From Eubacteriales bacterium (GTDB taxonomy: Bacteria; Bacillota; Clostridia; Oscillospirales; Oscillospiraceae): DNA of 64,000 nt. The notes beneath the pieces are model-generated. The model had not been told where the DNA came from. It saw only the letters and a program-made list of their open reading frames with translations, and did no database searches. Each line of letters starts with the position of its first letter. Position 1 is the stretch's first letter. The position numbers and the translations under genes were made by a program. The DNA is taken from positions 56,482-120,481 of the forward strand of contig JAUNSH010000001.1 in assembly GCA_030539285.1 (NCBI GenBank), read 5' to 3'. Positions 59,071 to 64,000 of this stretch are shown piece after piece.

Positions 59071-59142
59071 AGATACAAGATATAAGATACAAGATACTAG
59101 ATAGCTTTATCTTGTATCTCGTATCTCCGTATCTTGTATCTT
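59071..59142. repeat. Long hairpin built from iterated GATACAA motif, between cooS and cooC
   Basis: The left arm (59071-59103) repeats AGATACAAGATA-type units; the right arm (59108-59142) carries the complement, TATCTTGTATCT and TATCTTGTATCTT. The loop is about 4 bases. The imperfect stem is about 30 bases long and AT-rich in a GC-rich region. No T run follows, so it is probably not a simple terminator. Confidence 0.75.
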
Positions 59143-59191
59143 CGGTACAGCTTTCGACCTTGGGCAATCTTACTTAAGAGGTCTTTTTCCA

Positions 59192-59962
59192 ATGAAAGTA
59201 GCGATTACCGGTAAGGGCGGCGTGGGCAAGACCACCCTGTCCTCCACACTGGCCCGGCTCTACGCCGACGAGGGACGCACCGTCCTCGCCGCCGACGTGG
59301 ACCCCGATGCCAATCTGGGTCTGGCCCTGGGCCTTTCTCAGGAGGAAGTGGACGCCATCGTCCCCATCTCCAAAATGCGCACTCTGGTGGAAGAACGCAC
59401 CGGCGCCAACGCCGCCAACAAGTTCTTCAAGCTCAACCCCTATGTGGCCGACATTCCCGACACCTTCTCCAAAGAGATCAATGGCGTAAAGCTGCTGGTC
59501 ATGGGCACCGTGGATTTGGGCGGCAGCGGCTGCGTCTGTCCCGAGCACGTGATGCTCAAGGCAGTGCTGGCCAACCTGACCTACCGAAAAAACGATGTGG
59601 TCATCATGGACATGGAGGCGGGTCTGGAGCATCTGGGCCGGGGCACCGCGGGCAACATGGACCAGTTCATCGTGGTCATCGAGCCCGGCGCCCGCAGCGT
59701 TCAGACCTACCACAACGTCAAGCGTCTGGCCGCTGACCTGGGGGTCAAGCAGGTGCGGGTGGTTGCCAACAAGGTCCGGGACACCCGGGATGAGGAATTT
59801 GTCAAATCCGCCATCCCCGCAGAAGACCTGCTGGGCTTCATCCACTACAACCCGGAGATCATGGACGCGGATCGTCAGGGCAAGTCTCCCTACGATTTCA
59901 GCCCCACGGCAATCGAAGAGATCCGGAAGATCAAGGAAATTCTGGATCGTGACGACTGTTAA
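59192..59962 (+). CDS. cooC: CO dehydrogenase maturation ATPase CooC
   Basis: MinD/ParA-type ATPase that helps insert nickel into the C-cluster of CODH. The 256-residue protein has the deviant Walker A GKGGVGKTTLS (residues 7-17), ADVDPDANLG, the metal-binding CxC pair Cys114/Cys116 in GGSGCVCPEH, and VIMDMEAGLEHLGRG. The length is as expected. It lies 163 bases after cooS, across the hairpin repeat, and 33 bases before acsB. Confidence 0.94.
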   Translation: MKVAITGKGGVGKTTLSSTLARLYADEGRTVLAADVDPDANLGLALGLSQEEVDAIVPISKMRTLVEERTGANAANKFFKLNPYVADIPDTFSKEINGVKLLVMGTVDLGGSGCVCPEHVMLKAVLANLTYRKNDVVIMDMEAGLEHLGRGTAGNMDQFIVVIEPGARSVQTYHNVKRLAADLGVKQVRVVANKVRDTRDEEFVKSAIPAEDLLGFIHYNPEIMDADRQGKSPYDFSPTAIEEIRKIKEILDRDDC

Positions 59963-59995
59963 TGGAATAACCAATACGATATAGGAGGAAAAACC

Positions 59996-62128
59996 GTGAC
60001 ACTTTTTGAAAGAGTTTTTGGCGGTAACGATGCTGTATACGGTCTGACCGAAGCGGCCATCAATAACGCCATTGCACAGTACGGCGAGGATCACGCCGTT
60101 TCCTTCCCCGGCACTGCCTACAGCCTGCCCTGCTACTACGGCGTGACCGGCGTGAAGGTGGAGAACCTGGGTCAGCTGAAGGAAGCTCTGGGTGTCGTCA
60201 AGACCCTGATGACCCGCAACAACCGCCTGCACGACGCGTTCATGTCCGGTGTTGCCACCGCTCTGTGCGCTGAGTTCATCGAAGTTCTGAAGTACATGGA
60301 CGGCGCTGAGCCCTATGCGGCTCCCTGCTACGGCCATCTGCCCGATGCCGTCGTCCGCAGCCTGGGTGTTCCCCTGGTTACCGGCGACATCCCCGGCGTT
60401 CCTGTCATTCTGGGCACCGCTCCCTCCGCCGACGAGGCCGTTGCTCTGGTCAAGAGCTATCAGGCCCAGGGTATGCTGGTCACTCTGGTGGGCGGCATCA
60501 TCGATCAGCTGGAGGAGAAGGGCTTCAAAACCAGCGCTGATCTGCGCGTCATCCCTCTGGGCAAGGACGTCACCTCCGTCATCCACGTTGTCTCTGTCGC
60601 TGTCCGTGCCGCTCTGATCTTCGGCAACATCCAGCCCGGTGACGCCGCTGGTCTGATGAAGTACACCTTCGAGCGTGTTCCCGCCTTCGTCAACGCCTTC
60701 GCTCCTCTGGACGATGTGATCGTTGCCTGCGGCGCCGGCGCCATCGCTCTGGGCTTCCCCGTTGTCTCCAACGAGACCGAGAATATGTTCCGCGTTCCCA
60801 AGTCCCTGATCCAGCAGACCGACATTTCCAAGTGGAATGCCACCTCTCTGGAGGCCCGGGACATCAAGATCAAGATCACCAACATCGACATTCCCGTGTC
60901 CTTCGCCTCCGCTTTCGAAGGCGAGATCATCCGCCGCGGCGATATGCAGGTGGAAGTGGACGGCTCCCGCGTGGACTGCTTCGAGCTGGTCCAGACCAGA
61001 GAAGCCGCCGAGGTCGAGGATCACAAGATCGTCGTGGACGGCCCCGAGATCGACGAGATCCCTGTTGGCTCCAAGATCTCCCTGAGCTACACTGTCGAGG
61101 TCGCCGGCAAGGCCATGCAGCCCGACTTTGAGTCCGTCATGGAGCGTAAGATCCACTCCTGGATCAACTGCATCGAGGGTGTTATGCACACCGGTCAGCG
61201 TGACATGATCCGTATCCGCATCAGCAAGGCAGACTTCGAGGCCGGCTTCAAGTTCAAGCACCTGGGCGAAGTGCTGTACGCCAAGGTCAAGAGCGAGTTT
61301 GAGGCCGTCGTCGACAAGTGCCAGGTCACCATCGTTGTGGATGCCGAGAAGAACGCCGCCCTGCGTGCCGCCGCCAACGAGGTCTTCGACAAGCGTGACG
61401 CCCGTCTGGCTTCCATGACCGACGAGTCCGTTGAGCAGTACTACACCTGCATCATGTGTCAGGCCTTCTCCCCCAGCCACGTCTGCATCGTCACCCCCGA
61501 GCGTCTGGGCCTGTGCGGTGCCGTGTCCTGGCTGGATGCCAAGGCCACCAAGGAGCTGGATCCCGCCGGTCCCTGCCAGCCCATCCTCAAGGAAGGCTGC
61601 ATGGACGAAAAGATGGGCCGTTACACCACCGTGGACGAGGCTGTCAACAAGTACAGCCACGGCGCTCTGGAGCACGTGACCCTGTACTCCCTGTTCCAGG
61701 ATCCCATGACTTCCTGCGGCTGCTTCGAGTGTATCTGCGGCGTTGAGCCTGTCTCCATGGGCGTTGTCATCACCTGCCGTGAGCACGCCGGTGTCACTCC
61801 TCTGGGCATGACCTTCTCCGAGATGGCCTCCATGACCGGCGGCGGCGTTCAGACCCCCGGCTTCATGGGCCACGGCAAGCACTTCATCGCTTCCCACAAG
61901 TTCATCGCGGCTGAGGGCGGCCCCGGCCGTATCGTCTGGATGCCCAAGATGCTGAAGGACCAGATGCGTGAGCGTCTGGACAAGACCGCTCTGGATATGT
62001 ACGGCGTGGAGAACTTCACCGACATGATCGCCGATGAGACCATCTGCACTGAGGATCCCGAGCAGCTGCTGAACTACCTGTCCGAGGTCGGCCACCCCGT
62101 CCTGGGCATGGAGCCCTTCGACATGTAA
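59996..62128 (+). CDS. acsB: Acetyl-CoA synthase (CODH/ACS alpha subunit)
   Basis: Makes acetyl-CoA from CO, a methyl group from the corrinoid protein, and CoA. The 710-residue protein has all A-cluster ligands: Cys485, 488, 497 and 507 with spacing 3-9-10, as in Moorella ACS, for the 4Fe-4S centre, and the Cys574-Gly-Cys576 motif in SCGCFECICG for the distal nickel. The N-terminal CODH-interaction domain is present (VSFPGTAYSLPCYYGV). AGGAGG precedes the GTG start. Codon use resembles highly expressed genes. The corrinoid protein and methyltransferase genes (acsC, acsD, acsE) are not in this window. Confidence 0.96.
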   Translation: MTLFERVFGGNDAVYGLTEAAINNAIAQYGEDHAVSFPGTAYSLPCYYGVTGVKVENLGQLKEALGVVKTLMTRNNRLHDAFMSGVATALCAEFIEVLKYMDGAEPYAAPCYGHLPDAVVRSLGVPLVTGDIPGVPVILGTAPSADEAVALVKSYQAQGMLVTLVGGIIDQLEEKGFKTSADLRVIPLGKDVTSVIHVVSVAVRAALIFGNIQPGDAAGLMKYTFERVPAFVNAFAPLDDVIVACGAGAIALGFPVVSNETENMFRVPKSLIQQTDISKWNATSLEARDIKIKITNIDIPVSFASAFEGEIIRRGDMQVEVDGSRVDCFELVQTREAAEVEDHKIVVDGPEIDEIPVGSKISLSYTVEVAGKAMQPDFESVMERKIHSWINCIEGVMHTGQRDMIRIRISKADFEAGFKFKHLGEVLYAKVKSEFEAVVDKCQVTIVVDAEKNAALRAAANEVFDKRDARLASMTDESVEQYYTCIMCQAFSPSHVCIVTPERLGLCGAVSWLDAKATKELDPAGPCQPILKEGCMDEKMGRYTTVDEAVNKYSHGALEHVTLYSLFQDPMTSCGCFECICGVEPVSMGVVITCREHAGVTPLGMTFSEMASMTGGGVQTPGFMGHGKHFIASHKFIAAEGGPGRIVWMPKMLKDQMRERLDKTALDMYGVENFTDMIADETICTEDPEQLLNYLSEVGHPVLGMEPFDM

Positions 62129-62233
62129 GGCGGCAGGGCCGCCTGCCAGTGCGTGCGCGGGCTGGTCTGTAGTCGTTACACCATTGGGTACCGCTCGGTA
62201 TCGTTACCGGGTACAAGTTCAATCTATAATGAG

Positions 62234-62266
62234 AGAGGAAGCGGTTCGCCGCTTCCTCTTCCATTT
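62234..62266. terminator. Bidirectional terminator between acsB and zinc-ribbon gene
   Basis: Arms AGAGGAAGCGG and CCGCTTCCTCT with a TTCG tetraloop, followed by TCCATTTTT. It lies between convergent genes. Confidence 0.85.
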
Positions 62267-62881
62267 TTAATCCAGCACGACATCTGTGACATACAGACTC
62301 ATCGACCAGGAATATCCGCCCGGAATGGTGGGCGTCACCGCGATCGCGTCCAGCGTAACCGGTGGATTGAATGTCACGGTTTGCGTCGTTGCCCCGTTTC
62401 CGTTGGGCAGGGAGATCCGATCCAGCTTTACAAACTGACTGCCAACCCGTCCCCATACCTGCCAATCCTTACACTGGGTATTTGCGTTCATCGTGACATC
62501 CATATTGACGGTCATCTTTTTGCAGCGCGTCAGCTCCTGCGTAAATGCCAGTGCGTAAACCGTCAGCGTGGAACTGCCATCACGCAAAGTAACACTTTCC
62601 CAATCGCCATCCACATAGTCAAGGTGCTTGCTGTCGGCTTGTGTAGTAACAGGTGTACCGGAAGCTTCCTCCTTCAGCACGGTATTCTCGGGAACTTCCG
62701 AGGAACCCGACGCAGATTTATTTTCTGTCAGCCGTATTGCCTGCATGGCAATAATAATACACAAAACCACAATAATGACTTTCAAGCCACCGTTTCCTTG
62801 TTTTTTCCGCAGCTTTCCGCCGCACCTTCCGCAGTACAGATTTCCATCGTCATTTGTATGACCACATTTGGGACAGATCAT
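62267..62881 (-). CDS. Zinc-ribbon membrane-anchored protein, unknown function
   Basis: A 204-residue protein. Residues 1-22 form a zinc ribbon (Cys3, Cys6, Cys17, Cys20) on the cytoplasmic side. A membrane helix follows (about residues 33-49), then a Ser/Glu-rich linker and an exported beta-rich domain of about 130 residues with TVNMDVTMNANTQCKDWQVWG and ISLPNGNGATTQTVTFNP, which recalls a discoidin/carbohydrate-binding jelly roll. The ATG at 62881 has GGAG upstream. Similar zinc-ribbon anchored proteins are frequent in clostridia, without known roles. Confidence 0.78.
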   Translation of the reverse strand: MICPKCGHTNDDGNLYCGRCGGKLRKKQGNGGLKVIIVVLCIIIAMQAIRLTENKSASGSSEVPENTVLKEEASGTPVTTQADSKHLDYVDGDWESVTLRDGSSTLTVYALAFTQELTRCKKMTVNMDVTMNANTQCKDWQVWGRVGSQFVKLDRISLPNGNGATTQTVTFNPPVTLDAIAVTPTIPGGYSWSMSLYVTDVVLD

Positions 62882-62950
62882 CGTTTTTTCTCCTCTCTCT
62901 TGGCAGGATGTATTTCGGGATCCTCTTTCCATAAATCCCGTTACATGTTC

Positions 62951-62979
62951 ATTATCTTCCATGTCAGGCCAAAAGTCAA
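62951..62979 (-). promoter_or_regulatory. Promoter of zinc-ribbon protein gene
   Basis: Reverse-strand TTGACT (62979-62974), 17-base spacer, GATAAT (62956-62951). Confidence 0.6.
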
Positions 62980-63047
62980 CGGAATTGTGTATCTTCCTGC
63001 GAATCCCAATATGACGCAGAAAAAATCAGATTCTCCGCAAATTTTCC

Positions 63048-63076
63048 TTTACTTTTGGGCAAGCTTATGATATTAT
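63048..63076 (+). promoter_or_regulatory. Promoter of rpsO
   Basis: TTTACT (63048-63053), 17-base spacer, TATTAT (63071-63076). The resulting leader of about 120 bases precedes rpsO; the 62882-63203 gap holds only this promoter, the divergent one at 62951, and the leader. Confidence 0.65.
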
Positions 63077-63082
63077 CATAAG

Positions 63083-63190
63083 GCTGGCTGAAAGCCAGAG
63101 GATATTTTTATGCCCGCCGCTCAGTTGTGGGAGAAAGCCGATCCGGCATTCCACTGGGCCCCTACTTGGCGGACGGGAACTGTATTGAAA
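63083..63190 (+). ncRNA. Candidate structured leader of rpsO (S15 autoregulatory element)
   Basis: The leader begins with a GGCTGGCTGAAAGCCAG hairpin, then a longer region whose CCCGCCG can pair with CGGCGGACGGG-type sequence (TTGGCGGACGGG at 63168-63179), enclosing AGAAAGCCGATCCGGCATT. Ribosomal protein S15 commonly represses its own message through such leaders in Firmicutes. This assignment is from position and hand folding only. Confidence 0.45.
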
Positions 63191-63203
63191 GGTGGAAAAC
63201 ACA

Positions 63204-63470
63204 ATGATCCAGAAGGAAAAGAAGACCCAGGTCATCCTGGAAAACGCTACCCACGAGGGCGACACCGGCTCCCCCGAGGTTCAGGTCGCCATCCTGACCG
63301 CCCGTATCAACGAGCTGACCGAGCACCTGCGCACCCATAAGCACGACAACCACTCCCGCCGTGGTCTGCTGATGATGGTCGGTAAGCGCCGCAAGATGCT
63401 GGACTATCTGGCCAAGAAGGACATCAACCGCTACCGTGCCCTGATCGCCAAGCTGGGTATCCGTAAGTAA
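63204..63470 (+). CDS. rpsO: 30S ribosomal protein S15
   Basis: An 88-residue protein that binds 16S rRNA at the central domain. It shows the family segments [24 protein letters not shown] and [23 protein letters not shown] and ends [21 protein letters not shown] precedes the ATG at 63204; a GTG at 63192 is less likely. The terminator after it separates it from pnp. Confidence 0.97.
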   Translation: MIQKEKKTQVILENATHEGDTGSPEVQVAILTARINELTEHLRTHKHDNHSRRGLLMMVGKRRKMLDYLAKKDINRYRALIAKLGIRK

Positions 63471-63480
63471 GAATTGTCAA

Positions 63481-63506
63481 AGGCGACGGATTCCCGTCGC
63501 CTTTTT
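63481..63506 (+). terminator. Terminator between rpsO and pnp
   Basis: Arms GGCGACGG and CCGTCGCC with a short loop, followed by TTTTT. Confidence 0.85.
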
Positions 63507-63534
63507 CAAGGATCATCCCCATTCGGGAGTGATT

Positions 63535-63583
63535 TTAGCAATTGAAAGTACCCCCGCCCGCCGGAGGCAGTTTCAATGGCTAA
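63535..63583 (+). promoter_or_regulatory. Stable leader hairpin upstream of pnp
   Basis: TTAGC-A-ATTGAAA (63535-63547) pairs with TTTCAAT-G-GCTAA (63571-63583), 12 base pairs with a single A-G mismatch, enclosing a GC-rich inner stem CCCCCG/CGGAGG. It ends 38 bases before the pnp start. In enterobacteria pnp leaders carry a double-stranded RNase III target for autocontrol; a parallel here is inferred. Confidence 0.55.
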
Positions 63584-63621
63584 ACCTCCCGAGAAGACAC
63601 TATTAGGAGGTAAATCATTCA

Positions 63622-64000
63622 ATGGTAACCCACAGACAGTTCCCCAATCACAAGGTTTACGAAATGGAAATCGGAGGCCGCCCCTTCACCGTAGAGACCG
63701 GCAAGGTGGCAGAGCTGGCCAACGCCGAGTGCATCTGCCGCTACGGCGACACCGTGGTGCTCACCACCTGCACCGCCAACCCCATCCCCAAGGCGGGCAT
63801 CGACTACTTCCCCCTGACCATCGAGTTTGAAGAGCGGATGTACTCCGTGGGCCGGATTCCCGGCTCCTTCAACCGCCGGGAGGGCAAGCCCAGCGAGCGG
63901 GGCATCCTGAACAGCCGGATCATCGACCGACCCATGCGTCCCCTCTTCGACGAGGAGCTGCGCAACGACACCGTGGTCACCTGCACCGTGCTGGCCAACG
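63622..64000 (+). CDS. pnp: Polyribonucleotide nucleotidyltransferase (PNPase), 5' part only
   Basis: 3'-to-5' phosphorolytic exoribonuclease of RNA decay. The reading frame is open to the right edge (126 codons), so only the start of the first RNase PH domain is seen: FTVETGKVAELANAE, YGDTVVLTTCTANP, DYFPLTIEFEERMYSVGRIPG and RPMRPLFDEELRNDTVV, all typical. TAGGAGG precedes the ATG. The rpsO-pnp order is conserved across bacteria. Confidence 0.96.
   Translation, partial: MVTHRQFPNHKVYEMEIGGRPFTVETGKVAELANAECICRYGDTVVLTTCTANPIPKAGIDYFPLTIEFEERMYSVGRIPGSFNRREGKPSERGILNSRIIDRPMRPLFDEELRNDTVVTCTVLAN

Noticed and set aside
59071-59142. Repeat between cooS and cooC considered as a CRISPR or terminator
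   Set aside because: Units are too short and without unique spacers for CRISPR; no T run follows for a terminator.
59174-62095. 973-codon open frame on the reverse strand, antisense to acsB and cooC
   Set aside because: It spans two well-supported genes on the other strand. Its protein is rich in Gly, His, Asp and Val, as expected from the complement of strongly biased codons, and it has no recognisable domain. The sense genes have full catalytic ligand sets.
1-64000. tRNA or rRNA genes, phage, toxin-antitoxin or restriction modules
   Set aside because: None could be recognised by eye on either strand. A tRNAscan or profile search would be the decisive check.

Overview
The window looks like the chromosome of an anaerobic, GC-rich Bacillota, most likely a gut clostridium of the Oscillospiraceae type. 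This is inferred from AGGAGG-type ribosome binding sites, lipoprotein signal peptides, LytS/YesN two-component systems, PadR regulation, the acetylase branch of lysine synthesis, an rpsO-pnp pair, and clostridial CO dehydrogenase/acetyl-CoA synthase genes. No rRNA, tRNA, CRISPR array, phage or transposase gene is visible.

Layout. 1-7.2 kb: surface-glycan genes (a membrane protein cut by the left edge, GDP-L-fucose genes fcl and gmd, then a GT4 glycosyltransferase, a hexapeptide acyltransferase and a GT-D-like protein), with an rRNA methyltransferase between. 7.3-13.9 kb: plsC, malic enzyme, a DtxR-type regulator, a small Cys-rich protein, azlCD, a GNAT enzyme, and mntP behind a probable manganese riboswitch, followed by VanZ and lipoprotein genes. 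14-16.4 kb: an MBOAT/DHHW glycan O-acylation pair. 16.6-19 kb: a polar amino acid ABC importer. 19.1-23.4 kb: a 1424-residue secreted Ig-like repeat protein. 23.6-28.2 kb: flavodoxin, an ICMT-like methyltransferase, a LytS/YesN system, a PadR-DUF2812 operon with twin operators, and a tiny Cys/Asn/Trp-rich membrane peptide. 28.3-31.4 kb: divergent dapH and dapL-patA for meso-diaminopimelate and lysine. 31.4-40.6 kb: a YtfQ-like sugar ABC importer next to a second sugar-binding lipoprotein, histidine kinase and response regulator, which together look like a three-component sensor controlling the importer.

40.8-51 kb: an FAD enzyme, a dicarboxylate symporter, nicotinamidase, murI, udk, a HAD phosphatase, then a DUF89 phosphatase, FAD oxidoreductase, DUF6020 and GtrA operon that probably serves lipid-linked sugar transfer. 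51-56.9 kb: small multidrug export protein, HIT, upp, tsaB, tsaE, prfA, an RlmA-type methyltransferase and a polysaccharide deacetylase. 57-62.1 kb: cooS, cooC and acsB, the catalytic core of the Wood-Ljungdahl pathway, with all expected metal ligands present. 62.2-64 kb: a zinc-ribbon membrane protein, rpsO and the start of pnp.

The least explained signals are non-coding. Palindromic intergenic repeats (ends CGTAGGG...CCCTACG) occur at several places. A second repeat family carries an extended -10 promoter inside a hairpin that has kept pairing through compensatory changes. A long hairpin made of an iterated GATACAA motif lies between cooS and cooC. Well-formed operator-like palindromes precede padR and cooS. 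No obviously new enzymatic or defence system was found.
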